A DNA stretch of 64,000 nt from Alphaproteobacteria bacterium. GTDB lineage: Bacteria > Pseudomonadota > Alphaproteobacteria > Rhodobacterales > Rhodobacteraceae. Where the stretch lies: positions 59,057 to 123,056 of the forward strand of contig JAUIAU010000006.1 of NCBI GenBank assembly GCA_030425185.1, written 5' to 3'. Below, in pieces: positions 53,657 through 63,974 of this stretch (the first letter of the stretch is position 1; every line of letters begins with the position of its first letter). Below the pieces are notes generated by a model, which had not been told where the DNA came from, did no database searches, and saw nothing but the letters and a program-made list of their open reading frames with translations. A program made the position numbers and the translations under genes.

Positions 53657-54303
53657 CGGACCCTGTGGAGCAGCGGCGCGAGCAGCAGTGCGAGCGCCGC
53701 GACGATCCACAGCGACACCAGCACGTCCGACAGGTAATGCCGCCCGAGCGCGACCCGCCACGCGGCCGTGAACAGGGCATAGCCGAGAAAGACCAGCCGC
53801 AGCGGCAGCGGGCGGACGAAGACCGCCAGCACGATCGCCGCCGCCGCGGCCCCGGCCGCCTCGCCCGAGGGGAAGGAACAGTTGGCGGCGCAGGCCGTCG
53901 CGGTCCAGTCCCAGGCCCCGGTGAAGGGCGCGCTGCCGCCGAACGCCGTGATCTCGTCCGGGCGGGCGCGGCCGACCATCTCCTTGAAGCCGCCGTTCAC
54001 GATCAGCCCCGCTCCGAGGACCGTCAGCGTCGCGGCATAGACGCTGCGCCGCCGCAGCGCGCCGTCGCCCCGCACCAGCGCCCAGAGGGTCACGACCAGC
54101 AGCCCGCCGGCAACCCCGTGCATCACGCCGCGCGCACCCTCGCGCAGCAGGACCGCCCAGGGGGTTGCGGCCAGCGGAAAGATCCCGGCCTCGGCGTCGA
54201 AGACCTGCGCGGACACCCACAGGTCGATCCCGGGCCAGCGCCAGAACACGAGGCCGAGCGCGGCACCCGTGATCGCCAGCACACCCCAGAGCCGCGCCTG
54301 CAT
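53635..54303 (-). CDS. Phosphatase PAP2 family protein
   Basis: FKEMVGRARPDE...CSFPSGEAAGAAAAAIVLA...AWRVALGRHYLSDVL: phosphatase motifs in a multi-TM protein. Confidence 0.88.
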   Translation of the reverse strand: MQARLWGVLAITGAALGLVFWRWPGIDLWVSAQVFDAEAGIFPLAATPWAVLLREGARGVMHGVAGGLLVVTLWALVRGDGALRRRSVYAATLTVLGAGLIVNGGFKEMVGRARPDEITAFGGSAPFTGAWDWTATACAANCSFPSGEAAGAAAAAIVLAVFVRPLPLRLVFLGYALFTAAWRVALGRHYLSDVLVSLWIVAALALLLAPLLHRVRQDAARA

Positions 54304-54310
54304 CCGCGGC

Positions 54311-55348
54311 TCAGCCCGTGGCCCGCATGGTATCGCCGCGCTCGAGCTTCGGGGTCAGCCGGATCGTCTCCGAGGCCAGCGCCTCGCCGCCCTCGGTGGC
54401 GCGCGCCAGCACCAGCTCGGCGGCCTTGCGCCCGATCTCGATCCGCTCCGAGTTGATCGTCGCCAGCCGTCGCGGCAGGCCCTGCAGCATCTCGACCCCG
54501 TTGAAGCCCGCCAGTCCCAGCTTGCCGGGGATGTCGTAGCCCTGTTCGAGGCAGTAGAGCATCCCGCCCGCCCCGATGACGTCGTTCGAGTAATAGAGGA
54601 AATCGAGATCCGGCGCGCGGGCCAGCAGGGTCTGGGTCAGTTCGCGCCCCTTCGCCAGGCCGGACCCGCCCGCGTAGAACTCCTGGTCGGCCAGTTCGAG
54701 GCCGCGCTTGGCCAGCGCCTCGACAAACCCCTCGAACCGCTTGCGCGCGCGGTGGTCCATGCCCATCGCCGTCCCGAGGAACCCGATCCGGCGGTACCCG
54801 GCATCGACGATGGCATCGGCCATGATCCGCCCCGCGCGCCGGTGCGAGATGCCCACCGCGCAGTCGATCGGATCGCCGTCGGTGTCCATGATCTCGACGA
54901 CCGGCGCCCCGGCATGGGCCAGCATCGCGCGCGCCGCGTCCGAGTGTTCCAGCCCGGCGATGATCACCCCCGACGGCCGCCAGGACAGCATCTCGTAGAG
55001 GACCTTTTCCTCCTTCTCGGGCTTGTAGTCGGTCACGCCCACCACCGGTTGCAACGCGGTGGTCTCCAGCGTCTCCGAGATGCCGCCCATCACGCCGGGA
55101 AAGACCATGTTCGACATCGACGGAATCACCACCGCCACCAGGTTCACCCGGCTCGACGCCAGTGCGCCCGCGATCTTGTTCGGCACGTAGCCGAGCCGCC
55201 GCGCCGTTTCGAGCACCCGCTCCCGGGTCGCGGCCGACACGTCGCCGCGGCCGCGCAGCACCCGGCTGACCGTCATCTCGCTCACCCCCGCCGCCTCGGA
55301 CACGTCACGCAGGGTCAGCGGGCGGCGCGGCGGGATCGGGTGGGTCAT
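54311..55348 (-). CDS. LacI family transcriptional regulator
   Basis: LTLRDVSEAAGVSEMTVSRVLRGRGDVSAATRERVLETARRLGYVPNKIAGALAS...VAVVIPSMSNMVFPGVMGGI. Confidence 0.93.
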   Translation of the reverse strand: MTHPIPPRRPLTLRDVSEAAGVSEMTVSRVLRGRGDVSAATRERVLETARRLGYVPNKIAGALASSRVNLVAVVIPSMSNMVFPGVMGGISETLETTALQPVVGVTDYKPEKEEKVLYEMLSWRPSGVIIAGLEHSDAARAMLAHAGAPVVEIMDTDGDPIDCAVGISHRRAGRIMADAIVDAGYRRIGFLGTAMGMDHRARKRFEGFVEALAKRGLELADQEFYAGGSGLAKGRELTQTLLARAPDLDFLYYSNDVIGAGGMLYCLEQGYDIPGKLGLAGFNGVEMLQGLPRRLATINSERIEIGRKAAELVLARATEGGEALASETIRLTPKLERGDTMRATG

Positions 55349-55446
55349 CGGCGTCTCCGGTGCAGGCACAGGGCAATTCGAGGGCGCGGCCAGCGCGCTG
55401 CTCCAAGCCTTGCACGTGCGGGCCAAAAGCCGCAAGAAGCGAGCGT

Positions 55447-55523
55447 GGCCCCGTGGCTCAACTGGATAGAGCAATCCCCTCCTAAGGGATAGGTTGCAGG
55501 TTCAAGTCCTGCCGGGGTCACCA
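55447..55523 (+). tRNA. tRNA-Arg (anticodon CCT)
   Basis: Cloverleaf with GGCCCCG/CGGGGTC acceptor stem, ATCCC-CTCCTAA-GGGAT anticodon arm, GTTCAAGTC T-loop and encoded CCA. Confidence 0.96.
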
Positions 55524-55581
55524 GAAGCCGGATCCGCCCTTGCGACTTGCCCCGCGGCCCGCTTGCCGCCGATAAAGGCGC

Positions 55582-56022
55582 ATGGATACGCCACCTCCCT
55601 TTCGCGCCACCCGCCGCTCGCTGCCGATCGCGCTCCTCCGGGCCCGCGAGACGGTGATGGGGCCGATCCGCGAGATGCTCTCCGGTTCCGGCGTCAACGA
55701 ACAGAAATGGCGGGTGCTGCGGGTGCTGGAGGAAACCGGGCCGATGGAACAGACCGCCATCGCCGCCGAGGCCTGCCTGCTGCTGTCGTCCCTGACGCGG
55801 ATGCTGCAGACGATGGAGGCCGACGGCCTCGTCACCCGCGCCGCGGACCCCGCCGACCGACGCCGCAGCATCGTGACGATCGCCCCGGGCGGCCGCGACC
55901 TGATCGCGGCCCATGCCGCGCAGTCTGCCGCGATCTTCGCGCGGCTGGAGGCCGAGTACGGTCCCGACAAGCTCGAAGCCCTGCTCGACCTGCTCGAAGA
56001 CTTGCGCCGCGTCCGCTTCTGA
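55582..56022 (+). CDS. MarR family transcriptional regulator (HpaR-like)
   Basis: LPIALLRARETVMGPIREMLSGSGVNEQKWRVLRVLEETGPMEQTAIAAEACLLLSSLTRMLQTMEADGLVTRAADPADRRRSIVTI. Confidence 0.88.
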   Translation: MDTPPPFRATRRSLPIALLRARETVMGPIREMLSGSGVNEQKWRVLRVLEETGPMEQTAIAAEACLLLSSLTRMLQTMEADGLVTRAADPADRRRSIVTIAPGGRDLIAAHAAQSAAIFARLEAEYGPDKLEALLDLLEDLRRVRF

Positions 56023-56029
56023 CGGCGCG

Positions 56030-56160
56030 CCTCTCTTCTTCCTGGCGGAAATACTCCGGGGGGCGCGCGCCCGCACGGGCGCGCGGCGGGGGGCAGAGCC
56101 CCCCGGTCCGGCCTGCGGCCGGAGCGCTCCGCGCGGGAGTATTTTTCCCAAGAAGAAGGG
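56030..56160. repeat. Structured intergenic element with inverted terminal repeats and four internal hairpins
   Basis: Left end CTCTTCTTCCTGGCGGAAATACTCC is an imperfect inverse of right end GGAGTATTTTTCCCAAGAAGAAGG; internal GCGCGCCCG-ca-CGGGCGCGC, GGGGGGC-aga-GCCCCCC, CCGGCC-tgc-GGCCGG, GGAGCGCTCC. Confidence 0.75.
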
Positions 56161-56164
56161 GGGC

Positions 56165-56208
56165 ACCGACACGATACCGACGTCATACCGACGTGATACT
56201 GACCGGGT
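56165..56208. repeat. Four-unit 11-bp tandem array, core ACCGACG (last unit degenerate)
   Basis: Unit starts at 56165, 56176, 56187 and 56198; same core and spacing as 20300-20354. Confidence 0.85.
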
Positions 56209-56217
56209 CGGTTCGGC

Positions 56218-56865
56218 TCAGAACGGCGTTTTCGCGGTGAAGCGGACACCCTTGCCGCCATCGGGGTGGCGCAGCCGCAGCTCCTCGGCATGCAGCATCA
56301 GCCGGGGAAAATCCCGGGCCTGTCCGGTGGCATAGAACGGATCGCCAAGGATCGGGTGGCCGAGGCTCAGCATGTGCACCCGGAGCTGGTGCGACCGGCC
56401 CGTCCGCGGCATCAGGCGCACCCGGCTCTCGGCGTCCCCGTGCCGCAGGACCTTCCAGTCCGTGACCGCCACTTTCCCGGTTTCAAAGCATATTTTCTGC
56501 AGCGGCCGGTTCGGCCAGTCGACGATCAGCGGCGCGTCCACCGTGCCGTCGCGCGGCTCAAGGTGCCCCCAGACCCGCGCGACGTAGGTCTTCTTCACCC
56601 CCCGCCGCTCGAACTGCTGGCCGACGTGTTTCTGTGCCAGCGGCGTCAGCGCGAAGACCATCAGCCCCGAGGTGTCCCGGTCGAGCCGGTGGATCAGAAG
56701 CGCCTGCGGAAACGCCGCCTGCGCCCGGCTCAGCAGGCAGTCGGCCAGGTGCGCGCCCTTGCCCGGCACCGACAGCAGGCCGGAGGGCTTGTTCAGCACC
56801 AGCAGGTGGTCGTCGACATGCACCACGTCGAGCGGGCTGTCGGGCGGGGCGTAGACATCGTCCAT
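56218..56865 (-). CDS. RluA family pseudouridine synthase
   Basis: LLVLNKPSGLLSVPGKG...LIHRLDRDTSGLMVFALTPLAQKHVGQQFERRGVKKTYVARVWG...RTGRSHQLRVHMLSLGHPILGDPFY. Confidence 0.93.
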   Translation of the reverse strand: MDDVYAPPDSPLDVVHVDDHLLVLNKPSGLLSVPGKGAHLADCLLSRAQAAFPQALLIHRLDRDTSGLMVFALTPLAQKHVGQQFERRGVKKTYVARVWGHLEPRDGTVDAPLIVDWPNRPLQKICFETGKVAVTDWKVLRHGDAESRVRLMPRTGRSHQLRVHMLSLGHPILGDPFYATGQARDFPRLMLHAEELRLRHPDGGKGVRFTAKTPF

Positions 56866-56916
56866 GGGTCCGCATAGCGCTTTCACCGGGTAACCGGAAG
56901 CCGCGCGGGAGCAGGC

Positions 56917-57522
56917 ATGAGTTTCGAGGGGTGGGTCGTCTTCGCGTCCTTCTGGGTGTTGTTCGTCACCACCCCGGGTCCGAATGCCGTCAACTGCATT
57001 CAGACCGCGATGAGCCACGGGTTTCGCGCAAGTCTCTGGTGCGTGGCGGGAATCCTGACGCAGGCCTGCCTGTTCCTCGGCCTTGCGGCGGGCGGGGTCA
57101 CGGCGCTGATCGTCGGGGCGCCGCAGCTCTACGACGCGCTGCGGCTGCTCGGCGCGGCAGTCCTGGTGGCGCTCGGGGTTCGGGGCTGGCTGCTGGCCGG
57201 GCGGCCGCTGCGGGCCGGACCCGTCCACGGCCGCGGGCTCGACCTGCGGGCCTTCGCGATCGCGACCTTCAACGCCAAGTCGCTGGCCGGCTACCTGGCG
57301 GCCTTCTCGCAATTCGTCGAGCCCGGCGTGCCGATCTGGGACCAGATGCGGCTGATCGTGCCGACCGCGTTGTGCCTGACGACGCTCAGCTACACGTCCT
57401 ACTGCGCGCTCGGGGCGGGTCTCGGCAAGCTTGCGCTCGGGGCGATCGGCAACCTGTGGCTGCGCCGCGGCCTTGCCCTGTGCTTCGTCGGCTACGGGGT
57501 CGCGCTGGCGCTGGCGGGCTGA
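56917..57522 (+). CDS. LysE family translocator
   Basis: FWVLFVTTPGPNAVNCIQTAMSHGFRASLWCVAGILTQACLFLGLAAGG. Confidence 0.87.
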   Translation: MSFEGWVVFASFWVLFVTTPGPNAVNCIQTAMSHGFRASLWCVAGILTQACLFLGLAAGGVTALIVGAPQLYDALRLLGAAVLVALGVRGWLLAGRPLRAGPVHGRGLDLRAFAIATFNAKSLAGYLAAFSQFVEPGVPIWDQMRLIVPTALCLTTLSYTSYCALGAGLGKLALGAIGNLWLRRGLALCFVGYGVALALAG

Positions 57523-57973
57523 GCGGCGAAGGCGGCCGCAAGGATCGCCATCAGTCCGTCCACGTCCGCCTGGTCGAAGGCGTCGGGCTGGTCGCTGTCG
57601 AGATCGAAGACCGCGATCAGGTCGCCCCTGCCGTCGAACACCGGCAGGACCAGCTCCGACCGCGTGGACGAGGCACAGGCGATATGGTCCGGGAAGGCGT
57701 CGACATCGGGCACCAGCTGCACCGCCCGCTCGCGCGCGCAGGCCCCGCAGACGCCGCGCGCGAACGGGATCACGAGGCATCCGTGCCCGCCCTGGTAGGG
57801 GCCGATCTTCAGCAGGTCCGGCCCGACCACGCGGTAGAAGCCGACCCAGTCGAAGCGGTCGTCGGCATGGAAGACCTCGCAAGCGAGGGTCGCCATCAGC
57901 GCGACCGTATCCGTTTCGCCGTGGCAGAGCGCTTCGCAGGTCGCGGCAAGCTCCGCGTAGGACACCCGCGCCA

Positions 57974-57974
<1 letters not shown>
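57492..57974 (-). CDS. GAF domain-containing protein (free-Met-sulfoxide-reductase-like)
   Basis: FDWVGFYRVVGPDLLKIGPYQGGHGCLVIPFARGVCGACARERAVQLVPDVDAFPDHIACASSTRSELVLPVFDGRGDLIAVFDLDS. Confidence 0.87.
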
Positions 57975-59179
<1,205 letters not shown>

Positions 59180-59260
59180 GCCGTCCTCCTGCCGGAAACC
59201 ATTGCGAAAGGTTTGGCCCGTAGCGTCGCCGCTGACAAGGGCAGGGCCCGGAGACACGCC

Positions 59261-59596
59261 ATGATGGAACTGACGATCGACCGGACCGGGGACGCCCTGC
59301 TGATCCGGGTGGAGGAGTCCCGGATCGACGCGGCGGCCGCCATCCGTTTCAAGGATGCCGTGATGGAAGCGGTCGCCGGGGCGGACGACCGGGTGGTCCT
59401 CGATCTCAGCCGGGTGGATTTCGTGGACAGCACCGGCCTCGGGGCGATCGTCGCGCTGCTCAAGTACTGCGCGCCCGACATCCGGCTCGATCTGGCCGGG
59501 CTGCGTCCGATGGTCGAGAAGGTGTTCCGGCTGACGCGGATGGACACCGTCTTCCGCATCCTCCCGGCCCCCGGCCAGGTCCCGTCCGGGGGCTGA
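59261..59596 (+). CDS. STAS domain (anti-anti-sigma factor-like) protein
   Basis: RVVLDLSRVDFVDSTGLGAIVALLKYC...FRLTRMDTVFRI. Confidence 0.9.
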   Translation: MMELTIDRTGDALLIRVEESRIDAAAAIRFKDAVMEAVAGADDRVVLDLSRVDFVDSTGLGAIVALLKYCAPDIRLDLAGLRPMVEKVFRLTRMDTVFRILPAPGQVPSGG

Positions 59597-59597
59597 C

Positions 59598-60113
59598 ATG
59601 CCGGCGGAAGACATGGCGCCCCGGGGGACCTCTGTCCGGTCCAGGTTCGGGAACGGGGGCGCGCCAGCCGGCCCGGGGCGGCCTGACCATGCCGATTTCG
59701 CGGTTCGGCTGTCGGGGGGCGAGATCGCGGTCCGCCGGACGCTGGTCCACCTGCGCGACCGGCTGCGGGCGGCCGGTGTCGCCGAATCGGACAACTACGA
59801 CGTGGAACTCGTCCTCGCCGAGGTGCTGAACAACGTCTTCGAACATGCCTACCACGACCGGCCCGACGGGTGGATCGAGCTGCATGTCCGTGTCGCGCCG
59901 GGCGCAATCGAGATGCACCTGATCGACGAGGGCCACGCGATGCCGAACCTCCGCCTGCCGACCGGGACCCTGCCGGATGCGGCAGTCTCGCTCGACCAGT
60001 TGCCCGAAGGCGGCTTCGGCTGGCACCTGATCCGCAGCCTGACGGATCGGCTGAGCTATCGGCGGGTCGTTGCGGAGAACAGGCTGGAGATGACACTCCG
60101 ACGCCGGACGTGA
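59598..60113 (+). CDS. RsbW-like ATP-binding protein (anti-sigma factor/serine kinase)
   Basis: YDVELVLAEVLNNVFEHAYHDRPDGWIEL...MHLIDEGHAMP...EGGFGWHLIRSLTDRLSY (GHKL N, G1 and G2 boxes). Confidence 0.85.
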   Translation: MPAEDMAPRGTSVRSRFGNGGAPAGPGRPDHADFAVRLSGGEIAVRRTLVHLRDRLRAAGVAESDNYDVELVLAEVLNNVFEHAYHDRPDGWIELHVRVAPGAIEMHLIDEGHAMPNLRLPTGTLPDAAVSLDQLPEGGFGWHLIRSLTDRLSYRRVVAENRLEMTLRRRT

Positions 60114-60399
60114 TCGGCCGAAGTCGGGACCTCCAGAGCGGTGCGCTTCCTGTGAGTGGCCGGACGCGAGACTGATAGAACTCACGTCAGGTCATTCTAC
60201 CATTTCCGCGTCAGCCGCTAACCCCGCTTTGGGCACGTTGCATGAGCGCCGGAAGTCCTTGGGAACTGTCTAAGTCACTGATCGCAGCGTACCACGCGCT
60301 GGGTCTGCCGTCGCCCTATTCGGGCCGACCACTCACCGCCCGCAACGGGCCTTCTTCACCGTCAGCAGCAAACCACCGAGTAGACCACACAGCGAGCAG

Positions 60400-61020
60400 C
60401 TAGAGGTCCGCGGGCGCGGTGGCGGCCATGGACGGACGCGCGCGCAGTTTCTCTTCCCACGCGGCGAGGGCCGGGCGCCCCTTGCGCCAGTCGAGATCGC
60501 CGTGGCGGAAGTCGAGGTAGCCGAGCGCACAGCCGACGGCGATCTGTCCCATGTCGAGCGGGCCGAAGAGGTGGCTCATCCAGCGCGCCTCGAGCGCATC
60601 GAGCGCATCGAGCGCACGGTCGATCTTCAGCCGCTGCCCGCGGATCCAGGCCGCCTGCCCGTCATCGGCCGGGCGGAAGCGGCGATCGTATGTGATCAGG
60701 ACTGCCGCATCCATAAGCGCGTCCCCGGTCGCTTCCAGCGTCAGCGTCTCCCAGATCCGGCTCTCCGGGTAGAGGCCGCCTCCGGCGACGGAGTCGAGGT
60801 AGCGGCAGATCACCCGGCTGTCGTAGATCGCCGGGCCGTCGGCGCGCACCAGCGCCGGGATCTTGCCGGTCGGGTTGGCGGCGATCAGGTCGGCGTCCTC
60901 GGTCCCGAGCGGGGTCGAACTGGCCTGCACCATCTCGATCCGGTCGGTCCAGCCGATCTCGTCGATCAGGACACGCACCTTGCGGACGAAGGGCGAGGCG
61001 GGGGAATACATCAGCTTCAC
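60400..61020 (-). CDS. Glutathione S-transferase family protein
   Basis: VKLMYSPASPFVRKVRVLIDEIGWTDRIEMVQAS...NPTGKIPALVRADGPAIYDSRVICRYLDSV; GTG start. Confidence 0.9.
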   Translation of the reverse strand: MKLMYSPASPFVRKVRVLIDEIGWTDRIEMVQASSTPLGTEDADLIAANPTGKIPALVRADGPAIYDSRVICRYLDSVAGGGLYPESRIWETLTLEATGDALMDAAVLITYDRRFRPADDGQAAWIRGQRLKIDRALDALDALEARWMSHLFGPLDMGQIAVGCALGYLDFRHGDLDWRKGRPALAAWEEKLRARPSMAATAPADL

Positions 61021-61085
61021 GGGCAGCTCTCCTTGAACGGACTCGCGCCGAAACTGGCGGCGGACGACGGGCGTGGCAAGAGCGC

Positions 61086-61712
61086 TCAGTCGGCGGGCGG
61101 CGGCTCGCGCATGAGCGCGGCGAGGTCGTCGAGGCCGAGGCCCTGACCGCCCTGCGCCACGCCGTCTGCCGCCCCGAGCCGCGCGGCCTCCGGCTTGTTC
61201 TGCCCGAGCTTCCAGGTGCCGTCGATCTCGGTGACCTGCAACTCGAACGGCAGGATCTGCCGCATCATCCGCTCCATCAGGCCGTCGCTCATCTTGTCGC
61301 TGGTCCATGGGCGCTTGTCCGGGACCCGGGACTCGAACTGCGCCGACAGGTCGTCGAGCACCCCGCGCATCGCCTCGCCCGGCATCGGGTGCAGCCTCCC
61401 GCGCAGGTGCACGGCGACGTAATTCCACGTCGGCACCTGGTCCGGCAGTCCGTACCAGTCCGGCGAGATGTAGCCGTCCGGTCCCTGCACGGCGATCATT
61501 GCCGGGCGCGGATCGGTCAGTATCCGGGCTATCGGGTTGGAGCGGACGAGATGCAGCCGGGCCACCGTCCCGTCCGGGCTGAGCTCGAAGGGCACATGCG
61601 AGACCAGCGGCGCCTCGTCACCGTTCAGCGCCAGCATCCCGAAGGCCCGGGCGCGGGCGAACGCGATGTTCCGCGCGCGCGACGTTTGGCGGTAGATCGG
61701 GTTCGGGTGCAT
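61086..61712 (-). CDS. FMN-binding negative transcriptional regulator (PaiB-like)
   Basis: MHPNPIYRQTSRARNIAFARARAFGMLALNGDEAPLVSHVPFEL...ISPDWYGLPDQVPTWNYVAVHLRG. Confidence 0.9.
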   Translation of the reverse strand: MHPNPIYRQTSRARNIAFARARAFGMLALNGDEAPLVSHVPFELSPDGTVARLHLVRSNPIARILTDPRPAMIAVQGPDGYISPDWYGLPDQVPTWNYVAVHLRGRLHPMPGEAMRGVLDDLSAQFESRVPDKRPWTSDKMSDGLMERMMRQILPFELQVTEIDGTWKLGQNKPEAARLGAADGVAQGGQGLGLDDLAALMREPPPAD

Positions 61713-61716
61713 CGGC

Positions 61717-62967
61717 TCAGGCCTTCAGGGTCTCGGCATCGGTCCCGGTGATCCGGGCGGTAACGATCTTCCCTTCCGGCTGGTCCGTGTCGAAGCGCAC
61801 TTCGGTGAATTGCGCCGTACGCCCCATTCGGGAGGATTCCATCAGCACCTCGTGCGTGCGCCCCACTTGCGCCGTGAGATGCCGCGCCACCTGCCTTGCC
61901 CCGGCCGCGCGCAGCGCGGTGGCCCGTTCGCGGATCGCGGTCCCGTGGACCTGCGGCATGCGTGCGGCCGGGGTGCCCGGCCGGGGCGAGTAGGGAAAGA
62001 CATGCAGCCACGTCAGGTCGCAATCCGTGACGAGTGCGAGCGAGTTCTCGAACATCTGCTCCGTTTCGGTCGGGAACCCGGCGATGATGTCGGCCCCAAA
62101 GACCATGTCCGGCCGGAGGCGGCGTGCCTCGGTGCAGAAGGCGATGGCGTCCTCGCGCAGGTGCCGCCGCTTCATGCGCTTCAGGATCATGTTGTCGCCG
62201 GCCTGCAGCGACAGGTGCAGATGCGGCATCAGGCGCGGCTCGGTGGCGATGGCCTCCATCAGGTCGGGATCGGCCTCGATCGAGTCGATTGAACTGATCC
62301 GCAGCCGCGGCAGGTCGGGCACCAGCCGCAGGATGCGCCGCACGAGATTGCCGAGCGGCGGCGCACCGGGCAGGTCGCCCCCCCAACTCGTCAGGTCCAC
62401 GCCGGTCAGCACGACCTCGTTGTAGCCCCGGTCCACCAGCCGCCGGATCTGGTCCACGACCACACCCGCCGGAACCGACCGCGAATTGCCGCGCCCGAAC
62501 GGGATGATGCAGAAGGTACAGCGATGGTCGCAGCCGTTCTGGACCTGCACGTAGGCCCGGCTGCGCGAGCCGAACCCGTCGATCAGGTGCCCGGCCGTTT
62601 CGGTGACCGACATGATGTCGTCGACCTGCACCGGTTCGGTCGCACCGGTCGCGAGTCCGGCCCACGTCGCGGGCTGCATCTTTTCGGCGTTGCCGATGAC
62701 ATGCGCCACTTCGGGCATGGCGGCGAAGGTCTCGGGCTCGGTCTGTGCGGCGCAGCCGGTCACGACGATCCGGCTGCCGGGATGCGTGCGAGCCAGCTTG
62801 CGGATGTCCTGCCGCGCCTTGCGCACCGCCTCGGCGGTCACGGCGCAGGTGTTCACGATGACCACGTCCCCGAGGCCCGCGTTCCGGGCGAGGTCCTTCA
62901 TCGCCTCGCTCTCATAGGCATTCAGGCGACAGCCATGCGTCGAGAAGACGGGGGCGCGGCGGTCCAT
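61717..62967 (-). CDS. mtaB: tRNA t6A37 methylthiotransferase MtaB
   Basis: VFSTHGCRLNAYESEAM...VIVNTCAVTAEAVRKARQDIRKLAR...VQNGCDHRCTFCIIPFGRGNSRSVP. Confidence 0.93.
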   Translation of the reverse strand: MDRRAPVFSTHGCRLNAYESEAMKDLARNAGLGDVVIVNTCAVTAEAVRKARQDIRKLARTHPGSRIVVTGCAAQTEPETFAAMPEVAHVIGNAEKMQPATWAGLATGATEPVQVDDIMSVTETAGHLIDGFGSRSRAYVQVQNGCDHRCTFCIIPFGRGNSRSVPAGVVVDQIRRLVDRGYNEVVLTGVDLTSWGGDLPGAPPLGNLVRRILRLVPDLPRLRISSIDSIEADPDLMEAIATEPRLMPHLHLSLQAGDNMILKRMKRRHLREDAIAFCTEARRLRPDMVFGADIIAGFPTETEQMFENSLALVTDCDLTWLHVFPYSPRPGTPAARMPQVHGTAIRERATALRAAGARQVARHLTAQVGRTHEVLMESSRMGRTAQFTEVRFDTDQPEGKIVTARITGTDAETLKA

Positions 62968-63803
62968 CACAGGGCCCTCGCAAGGAAGGCGGGGGTCAGC
63001 GTGCCGCTGAACACATGCTCGGTTGGCCCGGTCATCCAGACCCCGTCGTCGCGCCAGTCGATCAGCAGGTCGCCGCCGTCGAGCGTGATCCGGACCCGCC
63101 GTCCCGTCAGGCCGCGCCGGGCCGCCGCCACGGTGGTCGCGCAGGAGGACGAACCGGAGGCCAGCGTCAGGCCCGCGCCGCGCTCCCACACCCGCATCCT
63201 GAGATGGTCTGGACCGATCACGCTGGCGACCTGTACGTTGGTGCGCTGCGGGTAGAGCGGGTGATGCTCGATCCGCGGTCCGAAGGTCGACAGATCGACG
63301 GCCTCGGCATCCGGGACGAAGAAGGTGCAGTGCGGGTTGCCCATGCCGGTGGCGACCGGGTCCCCCTCGATCGGCAAGTGGAGGGTCTCCATCGCCTCGG
63401 CCAGCGGGATGTCCTGCCACTCCAGTTGCGGAGCGCCCATGTTCACGCTGACCATCCCGTCCGATGTGCGCTCGGCCGCGAGGGCACCGCGCTCGGTGGT
63501 CAGGGTGAGGGCGGAGCGGCCCGTCTCGGCCATCAGGTGAGCGGCGATGCAGCGCGTGGCATTGCCGCAGGCGGCCGAGCGCGAGCCGTCCGCATTGTAG
63601 AAGACGAGGTGTGCATCGGCGTTTCCGGCCGTCTCGATCACGGCAAGCTGGTCGAAGCCAACCCCCCTGTGCCGGTCCGCCAGCGCGCAGACGAGGGTGT
63701 CCGGCACCGCCACCGGCGTGAGCCGTGCGTCGATCACGACGAAGTCGTTGCCAAGCCCGTGCATCTTCATGAAGGGCAGGCCGGAGGGGACGGGCGCTGT
63801 CAT
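62967..63803 (-). CDS. dapF: Diaminopimelate epimerase
   Basis: [17 protein letters not shown]...[23 protein letters not shown]...[21 protein letters not shown]. Confidence 0.95.
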   Translation of the reverse strand: MTAPVPSGLPFMKMHGLGNDFVVIDARLTPVAVPDTLVCALADRHRGVGFDQLAVIETAGNADAHLVFYNADGSRSAACGNATRCIAAHLMAETGRSALTLTTERGALAAERTSDGMVSVNMGAPQLEWQDIPLAEAMETLHLPIEGDPVATGMGNPHCTFFVPDAEAVDLSTFGPRIEHHPLYPQRTNVQVASVIGPDHLRMRVWERGAGLTLASGSSSCATTVAAARRGLTGRRVRITLDGGDLLIDWRDDGVWMTGPTEHVFSGTLTPAFLARAL

Positions 63804-63898
63804 GGCGCGTGCTATACGCCCGGTTGCGGCGATTTGAAAGAACCGGCGGAAAAGGCGCTTGACCCCTCCGGTTGGTCTCTGTAGGGACCCGCTCCAGT

Positions 63899-63974
63899 GG
63901 GCCGTTAGCTCAGTTGGTAGAGCAACTGACTTTTAATCAGTGGGTCACAGGTTCGAATCCTGTACGGCTCACCA
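63899..63974 (+). tRNA. tRNA-Lys (anticodon TTT)
   Basis: GGGCCGT/ACGGCTC acceptor, ACTGA-CTTTTAA-TCAGT anticodon arm, GTTCGAATC T-loop, encoded CCA. Confidence 0.97.

Noticed and set aside
55447-56217. Genomic island inserted at tRNA-Arg
   Set aside because: No integrase, no tRNA 3' direct repeat recognised, and downstream genes are ordinary chromosomal families
60400-61020. Glutathione S-transferase as the missing maleylacetoacetate isomerase (maiA)
   Set aside because: N-terminus YSPASPFVRKVR lacks the zeta-class SSC motif and the gene is 30 kb from the hmg operon
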